Positions 57,301-63,953 of a stretch of 64,000 nt of DNA are shown here, piece after piece. This DNA comes from Rahnella laticis (GTDB taxonomy: Bacteria > Pseudomonadota > Gammaproteobacteria > Enterobacterales > Enterobacteriaceae), in contig NZ_JADOBI010000008.1 in assembly GCF_015644585.1 (NCBI RefSeq), forward strand, positions 155,279 through 219,278, in the 5' to 3' direction. A program made the position numbers and the translations under genes. A model generated the notes under the pieces. That model saw only the letters and a program-made list of their open reading frames with translations. It searched no databases and was not told the DNA's origin. Each line of letters starts with the position of its first letter. Position 1 is the stretch's first letter.

Positions 57301-60300
57301 GCCGACGCAAATCATCACCATCGGTGCGATCAGCAACGATACCGGTGACTACGCGAACGACTTCATCACCAGTGATAACACGCTGACGATGTCGGGCACC
57401 CTGAACGCCACGCTGGCGACTGACGAGAGGGCGCAAATCAGCCTCAATGGCGGTCTGACCTGGACTGACGTAGTGGTTAACGGGCAGTCATGGAGCTATG
57501 ACGCAACCGGCACCGTTCTTGCTGACGGCAATTACAACGTTCAGGTTCGGGTTATCGATCAGGCCGGTAACACCGGCACGGTCAGCAGCCAGACCGTGGT
57601 GATTGATACGCTGAACCCGGAAGCGGTGGCGAGCATCGTTCAGTATTCCGATGACGAAGGTGACCGTAAAGGATCGTTCGGTTCCGGCACTTACACCGAT
57701 GAAACCGCACCGACGCTGAGCGGCACGCTGAGCAAGGCGCTGGCCGATGGCGAAGTGCTGAAGATCTACCGTAACGGCGTGTTTGTAGGCGTCGCGACGG
57801 TGGTCGGTCTGGCCTGGACCTTCGCGGATTCCGCGCTGGCGGACGGCACATACGTGTACGTCGCGAAAGCGCAGGATCTGGCGGGGAATACCACGCCATC
57901 GGGCGATTTCACCCTGACGGTGGATACCTCGATTCCGACCACGATTGCCACCGTGACGGCCGAATCCACGCAGGATACGACGCCGATCATCAGCGGTACG
58001 TTGTCCGAAGCGCTGGGCGAAGGCATGTATGTTCAGGTAGTGGTAAATGGCGTGACGTACACGTCCGAAACGGGCGGCGCAGTGGTGGTCGATCCGCTGA
58101 ACAATACCTGGTACTTGCAGGTTCCGGGGGCGCTGGGGCTGGCAAGTTATAACGTCACGGCACAGGTGCGCAGCAGTGCGGGCAACGGGAACGATGCAGG
58201 TATCGACACCAGCGCCATCATTGTTTATGCCGAAACCGCCGTGGACACCAGCTGGGCGACCACTGCGGGTTCGACGTCCACCAATGCCATGGCTTTCAGC
58301 CTGAACAGCAGTGGTTTGTGGAACATTGTCACCGGGATCTCGGATTACACCAGTTCCGGCCTGAACAGCTATTCCGGCACCACGTTAACCAACACCCGTG
58401 GCAACATCGTGGTGAGTTACACGCTGGCGGATACCGACCGTAACGGCACGTCAGATATTTATGCGACGGAAACCAACTACGGCGGCAGCATTCAGGGTAA
58501 ATGGACCGCAAATGCAGACGGCACGTACACCTACGGCCAGCAGGCGATCGGCACCACCATCTGGTACGGCGGCGTGATTGCCTATGACAAAACCGGCGAC
58601 GGTTGGGTGGATCTGGCGTACGGCGATGCCGGGGGTGACTCACGCAGTTATCTGGTGAACAACAAGGGCGTTCTGACCGCTGACGGCACCAACGGCGCGG
58701 CGGGTCTCGCGGGTGTGACGTACCGTGAAATCTCCGGCGTGGATATCAACAACGACGGTACGGTCGATATCGTTCAGCACACCAACCGTAACGGCGCGTA
58801 TGCCCTGACGGTAGTGAGCAACAACGGCACCGGCTCGCTGACGGAAACGCAAAGCATCGCTAACGTGTTTATCCCGAATGCCGCCAACTCGACCACCGCA
58901 GTGTCGATGACCTGGGCGGACTTCAACGGCGATGGCCTGATGGACCTGTACATTTCAACCGGTCTGAACTCCAGCGGCGGATACAACTACGGCGGCATGA
59001 TCTACTACAACAACGGGACGGGCGGCTTGACGGCCACGCCAACCGCAGTAGAAACGGCGACCACCAACGCGGCATCTGGCGGGTATCTGTCAGCGGCTGT
59101 GGACTGGGACGGTGACGGTGACATGGACATCATCAAGTTCAGCACCTATTCCACCAGCCAGACCGCGACGCTGTACATGAACGACAGCACCGGCAAAGGC
59201 TGGACCAGCAGTCAGCTTGCCTCCGCACTGGTGAACGTGACGGGGATTGCGACGCTCGACTACGACTGGAACGGGACGCAGGACCTGCTGGTTTCGCAGG
59301 CCAACGGCAAAGTGGTGTACATCGCCAACAACAACACCATTGCTGACGGCACGGCCATTCACCTGCGCATTCTCGACGGCGAAGGGATGAACGTGTTCTA
59401 CGGCAACACGGTGCAGCTGTACAACTCAGCCGGCCAGCTGGTGGCGTCGCAGATCATCAACGCCCAGTCGGGTATCGGGATTAACGATGCCTCGGCGCTG
59501 GTGAACTTCTACGGGTTGGATCCGAATGAAACGTATTCGGCGGTGCTGGTGCGCAATATCAACGGCGTGTCGTCCAATGAAACCTGGAATGACCTGACCG
59601 CGGGTGACGGCACCACCAGCTACTCGTTAACGGCGGATGCAGCGACCGGCGGCACCAGCGGCACCATCACCGGTACCGGCTACAACGATACGTTTATCGC
59701 GGAAAACGGCACCTACGTGTACGACGGCTCCGGCGGCTGGAACACTTCGTCAGACCACGCGACATGGAGTGCCACCGGCGGTGAGGACATCGTCGATTTC
59801 CGCAATGCCACCAGCGGGATCACCGTGGATCTGAGCAGCAGTAACGCCCAGAACACCGGGTTCAACACGTCAACCTTCAAGAATATCGAAGGGATTGCCG
59901 GGTCGAACTACGACGATACGATCACCGGCAGTTCTGGCGATAACGTGTTCAACGGCCGTGGCGGCAACGACACTTTCAACTTAGGCAACGGCGGGCACGA
60001 CACGCTGCTGTACAAGCTGATTAACAGTGCCGACGCCACCGGCGGTAACGGTTCTGACACCATCAACGGCTTTACGGTCGGGACATGGGAAGGCACGGCG
60101 AACTCAGACCGTCTGGATCTGAGCGAGCTGTTGCAGTCGGGCGGTTACACCGGCACCGGTTCAGCAAGCTACGTCAACGGCGTGGCCACGCTGAACGCCT
60201 CGGCGGGCAATATCACCGATTACCTGTCGGTGACGACCGAAGGCAACAACACCGTCATCAAGATTGATATGGATGGCAGCGGTTCAGCACAGTCGATGAC

Positions 60301-60376
60301 CACCATCGCGACGCTGACCAACGTGCATACCGATCTGGCGACGTTGCTGGCGAACCATCAGCTGATTGTTGGCTAA
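42395..60376 (+). CDS. Giant BapA-like biofilm adhesin with Ig-like repeats, exported by type I secretion
   Basis: A 5,993-residue surface protein. Residues 1-130 match the BapA prefix (MSRVMDIISRKTSLKN, VVIHGSAKDVASYERNGNDLIIHMKDG). A hydrophobic, glycine-rich segment WPYLLAGVLGAGAAGALLG follows at 132-150. One Ig-like unit precedes about 43 Ig-like domains of about 100 residues, each starting like 'TINTIAGDDVINAxE' and ending 'VTDxAGN'. Five to six copies of a six-domain, 597-residue block make up most of the array. From about residue 4550 come five 106-residue domains with 'DTGxSxSDFVTSDTxLTxxGTL', then two more. At about 5345-5630 calcium-type DxDxDG loops follow (DTDRNGTSD, DINNDGTVD, DFNGDGLMD, DWDGDGDMD). 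The end carries RTX-like NGRGGNDTFNLGNGGHDTL and the GSDTINGFTVG...LDLSELL export signal. AAAGGAAAA precedes the ATG. Confidence 0.95.
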   Translation: MSRVMDIISRKTSLKNEFTAQGNAAVAMNESGIVVIHGSAKDVASYERNGNDLIIHMKDGSVIRCVGYFENIGQDDENKLVFQDENQGLTEVSFPDAAVAHDTPAFALHAVETPLAGIEPLLLSSTEVTVEWPYLLAGVLGAGAAGALLGHGGGTDEKTKVIDNTKDVEVAQPTFLVTDTQGDKQGILADRDITDDTRPTFTGTGYPGADISIVDSSGNIIATAVVGANGQWTAQLAAQSAGKHTYIVVQESNGSTTTAGTITLNVVTTPSALTIDTIAGDNVLNAAEAAADMTISGKSDNLAAGTTVTVTLNGASWQTTVGADGSWSVSVPHANVSALADGVHSVQVSGVDSAGNTITSNSTLNVDTQPPSLTIGTLAGDNILNAAEAGADVVLSGTSTAEAGQVVTISLNGQTYTAIVGADGNWAVNLPAAQAGALQDGNVSVSASVSDAAGNSTTATQDLRVDTTVPVITINTIAGDNILNSAEQTQAQIVSGTSTGAEAGDTVTLVVNGQTYTTTVAADGSWSVGLPPSVFSAVADGSYPISVSITDKAGNTGSQNTAVLVSSEVPELAINTVALDDVINAIGKSEALVITGTSNSADGTPVSLTLNGVTYSGTINGGNWSVTVPASDVSKLGEANYQLSATSTDAEGNTGNATHNVLVDSALPVVTIAVTAGDDIINATEIEAAQIVSGKVSNAAAGDVVTVTVGGNSYTTTVQDDLSWSVSVPSADLKGFGDGDLNITATVTNQNGNTGTVDREIVIDAGLPGLRIDTVAGDDIVNSIEVQQNQIISGTSSDIAAGSSVTVTVNGIDYQATVGANGAWSAAVPAADVANWPAGALNISVTGSDASGNSVTISNNVTVDLSSVAISVDTIAADNIINAAEKAADLTLTGTTQNVEAGQNVTVNFAGGSYSATVQADGSWSVTVPAADLRTLKEGDTTVSVSVTNVAGNSASAAQDATVDTLAPTITMNTISGDNVLNSAEAGADVVLSGTSTAEAGQVVTITLNGQTYTATVAADGTWSTSVPAADAAALADGTYSVSATVTDIAGNGASANGSLLVDVTAPTLTINTISGDDIINAQEHQQNLMISGSSTGVPAGGLVTVEINGVSYTAVVDASGNWSTGVPAAAVSAITDGSYTVTATVKDAAGNDGAASHAVTVDTVSPVLTINTVAADDVINAVEKGEALTVSGTSDGADGTTVTLNFNGQNYTATVTNGAWTLDVPAADVAKLGEADYTLTASSTDAAGNTGNTTHVVLVDSSLPTVSINPVATDNVINATEINADQLISGKVTNAAAGDVVTITLGGKSYTATVQGDLSWSVSVPSADLKGFGDGDLTVSATVTNQHGNTASNDREISIDAGLPGLRINTVAGDDIVNSIEIQQNQIISGTSSDIAAGSSVTVTVNGIDYQATVGANGAWSAAVPAADVANWPAGALNISVTGSDTSGNTVTISNNVTVDLSSVAISVDTIAADDIINAAEKAADLTLTGTTQNVEAGQTVTVNFAGHNYTAQVQADGSWSVTVPAGDMTSLKDGDVTATATVTNVAGNSASAANTAEVDASAPALTINVIAGDNVLNSAEAGADVVLSGTSTAEAGQIVTITLNGQTYTATVAADGTWSTPVPAADAAAMADGTYSVSAVVTDIAGNGASANGSLLVDVTAPTLTINTISGDDIINAQEHQQNLMISGSSTGVPVGGLVTVEINGVSYTAVVDASGNWSTGVPAAAVSAITDGSYTVTATVKDAAGNDGSASHAVTVDTVSPVLTINTVAADDVINAVEKGEALTVSGISDGADGTVVTLNFNGQNYTATVTNGAWTLNVPAADVAKLGEADYTLTASSTDAAGNTGNTTHVVLVDSSLPTVSINPVATDNVINATEISADQLISGKVTNAAAGDVVTITLGGKSYTATVQDDLSWSISVPSADLKGFGDGDLTVSATVTNQHGNTASNDREINIDAGLPGLRIDTVAGDDIVNSIEIQQNQIISGTSSDIPAGSSVTVTVNGIDYQATVGANGAWSAAVPAADVANWPAGQLAITVTGSDASGNTVNISNNVTVDLSSVAISVDTIAADDIINAAEKAADLTLTGTTQNVEAGQTVTVNFAGHNYTAQVQADGSWSVTVPAGDMTSLKDGDVTASATVTNVAGNSASAANTAEVDASAPTLTINVIAGDNVLNSAEAGADVVLSGTSTAEAGQVVTITLNGQTYTATVAADGTWSTSVPAADAAAMADGTYPVSAVVTDIAGNGASANGSLLVDVTAPTLTINTISGDDIINAQEHQQNLMISGSSTGVPAGGLVTVEINGVSYTAVVDASGNWSTGVPAAAVSAITDGSYSVTATVKDAAGNDGAATHSVTVDTVSPVLTINTVAADDVINAVEKGQALTVSGTSDGADGTTVTLNFNGQNYTATVTNGAWTLDVPAADVAKLGEADYTLTASSTDAAGNTGNTTHVVLVDSSLPTVSINPVATDNIINATEISVDQLISGKVTNAAAGDVVTITLGGKSYTATVQGDLSWSVSVPSADLKGFGDGDLTVSASVTNQHGNTSSSDREINIDAGLPGLRIDTVAGDDIVNSIEIQQNQIISGTSSDIAAGSSVTVTVNGIDYHATVGANGAWSAAVPAADVANWPAGALNISVTGSDASGNTVTISNNVTVDLSSVAISVDTIAADDMINAAEKAADLTLTGTTQNVEAGQTVTVNFAGHNYTAQVQADGSWSVTVPAGDMTSLKDGDVTATATVTNVAGNSASAANTAEVDASAPVVTINSISAGDVLSAVNAGTDVVLSGTSTAQAGQTVTIVMGTETFTATVAADGTWTTSVANTVFSGLNDGAYTMTASVTDIAGNPATATGTAQVDQTAPVVTVNVVAGDNVINSTEHGQAQVISGTVTGVDIGTVVTVTINGVNYSAISDASGKWSIGVPADVVSGLADGSYTVAASVTDLAGNTGSASQNVVVNTTAPVFVINDMAGGDNVLNATEALTTLTVTGTVTGLADGAQVIVTLNGLNYTGTVNGGMWSADIPASALANLGQALYQVSVSGTDVNGNTGSVSKGLQTASDNPSVTINTVAGDDVINATEVTQDQVISGSVTHAEAGQTVTVTVGGKTYTAQVQSDFTWSITVPAADLAAMGDGSLNISASVTNVSGNEGSGDRNIAIDAALPGLRIGTIAGDDIVNSIEIQQNQIISGTSNGLAAGSSVTVTVNGIDYQATVGVNGNWSAPVPAADVANWPAGELAVSVTGVSQAGNSVTISNTITVDLSSVSIAIDAVSADNMLNAAEKAADLTLSGSTQNVEAGQNVTVIFAGHSYTAQVQTDGSWSLTVPAADMKNLKDGDTSVSVSVTNTAGNSASAAQDVTVDTLAPTITMNTIAGDNVLNLAEASADVIISGTTTAEPGQIVTVAGYTSVVAADGTWSVTIPAADAGILTDGTFTITASVSDVAGNRVTVEHDLLVDITPPTLAINTISGDDVINAQELQQNLMISGSSTGVPAGGLVTIEINGKTYTAAVDAQGNWSTGIPASAVSAMTDGSYTVTATVKDAAGNDGSATHAVTVDTVSPVLTINTVATDDVINATEKGQALTVSGTSDGADGTVVTLNFNGQNYTATVTNGAWTLDVPAADVAKLGEADYTLTASSTDAAGNTGNTTHVVLVDSSLPTVNIGAFATDNIVNATEINADQLVSGTVTNAAAGDIVTITLGGKSYTATVQGDLSWSVSVPSADLKGFGDGDLTISASVTNQHGNTSSSDREISIDAGLPGLRMDTVAGDDIVNSIEIQQNQIISGTSTDIAPGSSVTVTVNGIDYQATVGANGAWSAAVPAADVSNWPAGALNISVTGSDTSGNTVTISNNVTVDLSSVAISVDTIAADDIINAAEKAADLTLTGTTQNVEAGQTVTVNFAGHNYTAQVQADGSWSVKVPAGDMTGLKDGDVTATASVTNVAGNSASAANTAEVDATAPALTINVIAGDNVLNSAEAAANVVLSGTSTAEAGQIVTITLNGQNYTATVAADGTWSTSVPASVASALADGTYAISAVVSDIAGNSASASGSLLVDVTAPVVTVNTVAGDDVLNTAEHGQAQVITGGSTGTVPGNVVTLVIDGHTYSTVVDASGNWSIGVPARVIQGLASGDTTFAVSITDSAGNTGSRDHVITVNTNAVSLSIDTIAQDDIINAAEKGTSLTISGGSDMLVSGTEVTVMLNGKSYTASVDATGHWTLSVPAADMAAITDGNYSVTASASDATGNPANATHNVVVDTTPPALLINPVTASGMLNAVELGQPLTLSGTSTAQAGQTVTVTFNNETYTTTVNGNGTWSLNIPAADVAALPDGSLPVSASVSDVAGNPASASTSVLVDTVAPTLTINTIAGDDVINTTEQLAGQTISGTTSAEAGQIVTVTFNNREYHATVTSTGTWSVNVPAADFNGAADGSYTVSASVSDVAGNPATGGSSVTLNGAVPEITINTFAADDVVNAAEHGTSLAVTGTSTAPAGSTVTVTLNGQSYTAQVQNDQSWTLNLSANAVSALVDGDNYAITASVTNSIGNTGTATHEIAVDTSAPSMTITIDSVSDDTGRSNSDFVTSDTTITLKGSLSAALGNDESAQISLDGGLTWVTLTVTGTTWNYAQGSALTDGSYSYTVRVIDAAGNVGSSASQTVVIDTVAPDASQSISIDAISQDTGLSSTDFITSDTTLNLRGTLGAALGADEYAQISLDGGNTWADVSISGLTWTYIDGRTLTDGDYNYQLRVIDLAGNVGATASQVVTVDTTAPDSSKTITIDAISTDTGLSSSDFVTSDTSLTVTGTLGKTLAADEVVQVSVDGGLTWANATTIGTGWTFADGRTLTDGDYTYNVRVVDTAGNVGNVTSKVVTVDTVAPDSSKTVTIDSVSTDTGISASDFVTSDTSLTVTGSIGAALGAGEVVQISVDNGATWTTVSLSGSTWTYTDGRTLTDGQTLYQVRVVDQAGNVGQTAQQVVTIDTTAPTQIITIGAISNDTGDYANDFITSDNTLTMSGTLNATLATDERAQISLNGGLTWTDVVVNGQSWSYDATGTVLADGNYNVQVRVIDQAGNTGTVSSQTVVIDTLNPEAVASIVQYSDDEGDRKGSFGSGTYTDETAPTLSGTLSKALADGEVLKIYRNGVFVGVATVVGLAWTFADSALADGTYVYVAKAQDLAGNTTPSGDFTLTVDTSIPTTIATVTAESTQDTTPIISGTLSEALGEGMYVQVVVNGVTYTSETGGAVVVDPLNNTWYLQVPGALGLASYNVTAQVRSSAGNGNDAGIDTSAIIVYAETAVDTSWATTAGSTSTNAMAFSLNSSGLWNIVTGISDYTSSGLNSYSGTTLTNTRGNIVVSYTLADTDRNGTSDIYATETNYGGSIQGKWTANADGTYTYGQQAIGTTIWYGGVIAYDKTGDGWVDLAYGDAGGDSRSYLVNNKGVLTADGTNGAAGLAGVTYREISGVDINNDGTVDIVQHTNRNGAYALTVVSNNGTGSLTETQSIANVFIPNAANSTTAVSMTWADFNGDGLMDLYISTGLNSSGGYNYGGMIYYNNGTGGLTATPTAVETATTNAASGGYLSAAVDWDGDGDMDIIKFSTYSTSQTATLYMNDSTGKGWTSSQLASALVNVTGIATLDYDWNGTQDLLVSQANGKVVYIANNNTIADGTAIHLRILDGEGMNVFYGNTVQLYNSAGQLVASQIINAQSGIGINDASALVNFYGLDPNETYSAVLVRNINGVSSNETWNDLTAGDGTTSYSLTADAATGGTSGTITGTGYNDTFIAENGTYVYDGSGGWNTSSDHATWSATGGEDIVDFRNATSGITVDLSSSNAQNTGFNTSTFKNIEGIAGSNYDDTITGSSGDNVFNGRGGNDTFNLGNGGHDTLLYKLINSADATGGNGSDTINGFTVGTWEGTANSDRLDLSELLQSGGYTGTGSASYVNGVATLNASAGNITDYLSVTTEGNNTVIKIDMDGSGSAQSMTTIATLTNVHTDLATLLANHQLIVG
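43210..56040 (+). repeat. Ig-domain coding array with 1,791-bp higher-order repeat
   Basis: Coding repeats of about 298 bp. The same domain type (SVDTIAAD(N/D)IINAAEKAADLTLTG) recurs with the matching codon at about 44999, 46790, 48581, 50372, 52169 and 53948. Spacings are 1,791, 1,791, 1,791, 1,797 and 1,779 bp, that is six domains per block. Neighbouring blocks are nearly identical over long stretches, so duplication by recombination or gene conversion is recent, and assembly of this region is at risk of collapse. Confidence 0.9.
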
Positions 60377-60389
60377 TCAGTAGCGGAAA

Positions 60390-60417
60390 GCGGAGCAGGG
60401 GAAACCCTCTGCTCCGC
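60390..60417 (+). terminator. Hairpin between adhesin and exporter genes
   Basis: GCGGAGCAG (60390-60398) / CTGCTCCGC (60409-60417) with a GGG/CCC extension into the loop, 13 bp after the adhesin stop. No T-run follows, so it is more likely an mRNA 3'-end stabiliser or partial attenuator that lets some transcription reach the ABC and HlyD genes. Confidence 0.5.
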
Positions 60418-60483
60418 GGACCCGGATGGCCTGTTTATGCTCCGGAATGAGCGTGAAGAAAGACGATTTAGGGAAGAATGATG

Positions 60484-62661
60484 ATGAAAAAAGACAACAT
60501 GTTAGAGAAAGGCTACACCGCGTGGCTCAGCGCCATGCTCGATATCGCGAAACACTACCGGCTGGATTACTCAGAAGAACACGTGAAAACTACGGTCGCC
60601 TGGGAGATGGGCGCACCGGCAGACGTGATTCTTGATGAGATGGCAAAAAAACTGGGGCTGGGCCGCGTGACGCGTGATTTCCACCCGAACGATCTCGACC
60701 CGATGAGCGTGCCGTTCATCCTGACGCTCGACAACGGGCGGCTGGGCGTGGTGACACATCTGGACGCCAGCGGCCAGTGCGCCGTGCAATTTACCGAAGA
60801 TCAGGGGCTCGAAACCACCCTGACATCAGAACAGCTGGCGGAACGCGCGAAAAGCATCACGCTTCTGCGCCCGCTGCACAGCATTCCCGATGCGCGCGTT
60901 GATAACTACATCAAGCCGTACAAGAAAAATTGGTTCTGGGATCTGGCGTTGAAAGACTGGCGTCGTTACAGCGACATCATGCTGGCCTCAATGATTGCCA
61001 ACGTACTGGCGCTGGCGGGCATGTTGTTTTCCATGCAGGTTTACGACCGCGTGGTGCCGTCGCAGTCCGTCCCGACCTTATGGGTACTTTTCGGCGGCGT
61101 GATGCTGGCGATTACCTTTGAATTCGTGATGCGCATGGTGCGCGTCCATATTTCTGACGTGGTAGGGAAACGCGCCGATTTGCGCATTTCCGACCGCGTC
61201 TTTGGCCGTGCGCTGCGCATTAAAAATAGTGCGCGCTCGAAATCCACCGGCTCCTTTATTTCGCAAATCCGCGAACTGGAATCCGTGCGCGAGCTGATCA
61301 CTTCGACCACGCTCAGCGCGCTGTCGGATCTGCCATTCTTCCTGCTGTTCACCGTGATTCTGTGGATGATCGGCGGCCCGCTGGTGTTTGTGGTGTTACT
61401 GGCGCTGCCTTTGCTGCTGATCCCCGGCATCCTGATCCAGAGACCTCTGGCGAAACTGGCCAACGAAGGGATGCGCGAATCGGCGGTGCGTAACGCCTCG
61501 CTGGTGGAAGCGGTGGAATCGCTCGAAGACATCAAACTGATGCGCGCCGAGCAGCGTTTCCAGAACCAGTGGAACCACTGCAACGAAGTGTCTGCCGAAA
61601 TCAGCATGCGTCAGCGTTTTCTGACCAGCCTGCTGATGACCTGGACGCAGGAAGTGCAGTCGATTGTGTACGCTGTCGTGCTGCTGGTGGGTTGCTATCT
61701 GGTGATGAAGGGCGACATGACCACCGGTGCGCTGGTCGGTACGACCATTCTGGCATCCCGCACCATTGCACCGCTGGCGCAGATTTCCGGCGTGCTGTCG
61801 CGCTGGCAGCAGGCAAAGGTTGCGCGTAAAGGGCTGGATGAACTGATGCAACGCCCGATTGATCAGGAAAATGGCCAGAAGATGGTTCACAAGGCGCAGA
61901 TCGCCGGTGAATACGCGTTCAGTGACGCGGTGTTTTATTACGACGAAGAAGCCAAAGCGGTGAATCTGGCGATTTCACGCCTGAACATCAAACCGGGCGA
62001 AAAGATTGCCATCCTCGGCAAAAACGGCGCCGGTAAATCGACGCTCCTGCAAGTGCTGGCCGGGATGCAACAGGTTCAGCAAGGGCAGGTGGTGCTCGAT
62101 AACGTCAACATCAAACAGATCGACCCGGCAGATTTACGCCGCGACGTGGCGCTTCACAACCAGCACGCCCGCCTGTTCTTCGGCTCGGTGCATGAAAACA
62201 TCACCATGGGACGCCCGCAGGCGACGGACGAAGAGATCCATGAAGCGCTGGTGATCAGCGGCGCGCTGGCGTTTGTTCAGCAAAAAGAGGACGGCCTGAA
62301 CTTCCTCATTCACGAAGGCGGCGTCGGGCTTTCCGGCGGGCAACGTCAGGCGCTGTTGCTGGCGCGTAACATCATCACGCAGCCGCAGGTTTTACTGCTC
62401 GATGAGCCCACCGCGTGGCTGGACGAGATTTCCGAATGGAACCTGATTTCCCAGTTATCCACCTGGGGCAAAGACAAAACGCTGATTATTGCCACGCACC
62501 GTCTGGCGCTGTTGCAACTGGTCGATCGCATTATCGTCATGGATAACGGGCGCATTTCGCTCGACGGTAATAAGGATGAGATCCTGAACAAACACTTCAG
62601 GCCGAAAGGACAGACCGCTGCCGCCACTGCAAAACCGGCGACAAGCAAGGAGGCATCATAA
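60484..62661 (+). CDS. Type I secretion ABC transporter (LapB/HlyB class)
   Basis: Inner-membrane ATPase/permease of about 725 residues. An N-terminal C39-like domain without the catalytic cysteine (about residues 1-130) is followed by a six-helix ABC exporter domain (IMLASMIANVLALAGMLFSMQVYDRVVPSQSVPTLWVLF starts it). The nucleotide-binding domain has Walker A GKNGAGKS at 512-519, signature LSGGQRQ and Walker B VLLLDEPTAWLD. This is the architecture of exporters for giant RTX/BapA-type adhesins. Three in-frame ATGs occur at 60478, 60481 and 60484; the AGGGAAG at 60470-60476 is best spaced for 60484. It overlaps the HlyD gene by one base (TAATG). Confidence 0.92.
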   Translation: MKKDNMLEKGYTAWLSAMLDIAKHYRLDYSEEHVKTTVAWEMGAPADVILDEMAKKLGLGRVTRDFHPNDLDPMSVPFILTLDNGRLGVVTHLDASGQCAVQFTEDQGLETTLTSEQLAERAKSITLLRPLHSIPDARVDNYIKPYKKNWFWDLALKDWRRYSDIMLASMIANVLALAGMLFSMQVYDRVVPSQSVPTLWVLFGGVMLAITFEFVMRMVRVHISDVVGKRADLRISDRVFGRALRIKNSARSKSTGSFISQIRELESVRELITSTTLSALSDLPFFLLFTVILWMIGGPLVFVVLLALPLLLIPGILIQRPLAKLANEGMRESAVRNASLVEAVESLEDIKLMRAEQRFQNQWNHCNEVSAEISMRQRFLTSLLMTWTQEVQSIVYAVVLLVGCYLVMKGDMTTGALVGTTILASRTIAPLAQISGVLSRWQQAKVARKGLDELMQRPIDQENGQKMVHKAQIAGEYAFSDAVFYYDEEAKAVNLAISRLNIKPGEKIAILGKNGAGKSTLLQVLAGMQQVQQGQVVLDNVNIKQIDPADLRRDVALHNQHARLFFGSVHENITMGRPQATDEEIHEALVISGALAFVQQKEDGLNFLIHEGGVGLSGGQRQALLLARNIITQPQVLLLDEPTAWLDEISEWNLISQLSTWGKDKTLIIATHRLALLQLVDRIIVMDNGRISLDGNKDEILNKHFRPKGQTAAATAKPATSKEAS

Positions 62662-63836
62662 TGAAAAAGCCTAAACTCACGACCCGTCAGCGGGCTGAAA
62701 AATCCCTGCCGCGCTCGACCATTCTGGTCTGGTCGGTTTCGCTGATGCTTTTGTGTTTCTTCCTGTGGGCGAATTTTTACACGCTCGATGAAGTCACGAC
62801 CGGCACCGGCAAAGTGATCCCGTCATCGCACGAACAGATTGTTCAGTCGCTGGAAGGCGGCATCGTGCACACCATCGACGTGCAGGAAGGGCAAGTGGTG
62901 GAACGCGGGCAGCGGCTGGCGCAGCTGGATCGCACCAAAACCGAATCCGGCGTACAGGAAAGCGTGGCGCGTTTGCATGCCGCGCTGGCGACCGCGGCGC
63001 GACTGACGGCGCAGATCAACAATACGCCGCTGACGTTCCCGGCAGAGCTGGATGACGAACCGGAGCTGGTGAAATCAGAAACCGAGCTGTACAACTCCAG
63101 CCGTAACAGCCTGGAGAAACAACTTTCCGGCCTGAAGCAGGGCGTATCGCTTATCCGCCGCGAGCTTTCAATGACCACGCCACTGGTCAAACAGGGCGCG
63201 GCCAGCGATGTGGAAGTACTGCGTCTGCAACGTCAGATTAACGAAATGGAAAGCAAAGCGACTGACCTGGAAACGCAATACAACGTGCGCGCTGGTGAGG
63301 AACTTGCCAAGGCCAATGCGGAGATCGAGGCGCAGCGCTCGGTGATTCTGGGGCGTAAAGACTCACTGAACCGCCTGGAATTCTTCTCGCCGGTGAAAGG
63401 CATCGTCAAAAATATTGACGTCAACACCGTCGGCGGCGTGATTCCGCCCAATGGCAAACTGATGACGCTGGTGCCGATTGACGACCAGATGCTGGTGGAA
63501 GCGCAAATCTCCCCGCGCGACGTGGCGTTTATCCACCCTGGCCAGAAAGCCAAGGTGAAAATCACCGCCTATGATTATTCCATTTACGGCAGTTTTGACG
63601 GCGAAGTTACGACGATTTCCCCGGACACCATCCAGGATGAAGTCCGCCGCGACGTGTACTATTACCGCGTCAACATCAAAACGCACGCCAACTATCTGGA
63701 AAATAAACACAAAGAAAAGTTCTATATCTTCCCCGGCATGATCGCCACGGTGGATATCAAAACCGGCAATAAAAGCATCCTCGATTATCTGCTGAAGCCG
63801 CTGAACAAAATGAACGAAGCAATGCGGGAACGTTAA
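62661..63836 (+). CDS. HlyD-family membrane fusion protein of the adhesin exporter
   Basis: Periplasmic adaptor of 391 residues linking the ABC exporter to the TolC-like channel. One N-terminal membrane helix (STILVWSVSLMLLCFFLWANFYTLDEVTTGTGKVIP) precedes the lipoyl/hairpin region (IVQSLEGGIVHTIDVQEGQVVERGQRLAQLDRTKTESGVQES). A coiled-coil of about 130 residues follows, then the returning lipoyl half (FFSPVKGIVKNIDVNTVGGVIPPNGKLMTLVPID) and the beta-barrel (ISPRDVAFIHPGQKAKVKITAYDYSIYGSFDGEVTTISPDTIQD). It is LapC-like. Last gene of the operon; a hairpin follows its stop. Confidence 0.92.
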   Translation: MKKPKLTTRQRAEKSLPRSTILVWSVSLMLLCFFLWANFYTLDEVTTGTGKVIPSSHEQIVQSLEGGIVHTIDVQEGQVVERGQRLAQLDRTKTESGVQESVARLHAALATAARLTAQINNTPLTFPAELDDEPELVKSETELYNSSRNSLEKQLSGLKQGVSLIRRELSMTTPLVKQGAASDVEVLRLQRQINEMESKATDLETQYNVRAGEELAKANAEIEAQRSVILGRKDSLNRLEFFSPVKGIVKNIDVNTVGGVIPPNGKLMTLVPIDDQMLVEAQISPRDVAFIHPGQKAKVKITAYDYSIYGSFDGEVTTISPDTIQDEVRRDVYYYRVNIKTHANYLENKHKEKFYIFPGMIATVDIKTGNKSILDYLLKPLNKMNEAMRER

Positions 63837-63859
63837 TAACGGCGTTGTGAGAAACGGAA

Positions 63860-63883
63860 AAACCCACGTGTGAACGTGGGTTT
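63860..63883 (+). terminator. Hairpin terminating the adhesin operon
   Basis: AAACCCACG (63860-63868) / CGTGGGTTT (63875-63883), a perfect 9-bp stem with a 6-nt loop, 23 bp after the HlyD stop. The T-tract is limited to the TTT of the right arm. Confidence 0.65.
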
Positions 63884-63900
63884 AATAAGATGGTCACCCC

Positions 63901-63929
63901 CACCCTGTGAGCGGTACGCTGACAGGGTG
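63901..63929. other. Inverted repeat in front of the IS110-type transposase
   Basis: CACCCTGT (63901-63908) / ACAGGGTG (63922-63929) with a 13-nt loop and a T-rich tail, 24 bp before the transposase start. It may block transcription entering the element, as is common at IS ends, or be part of the element's left end. The IS110 family has no long terminal inverted repeats, so the element boundary cannot be placed. Confidence 0.45.
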
Positions 63930-63953
63930 TTTTTCTTTCTGAAGGGGATCATC

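Noticed and set aside
58432..59300. Calcium-type DxDxDG loops as EF-hand proteins or a separate gene
   Set aside because: They are in frame within the adhesin and match FG-GAP/VCBS-type repeats near the C-terminus of such proteins.
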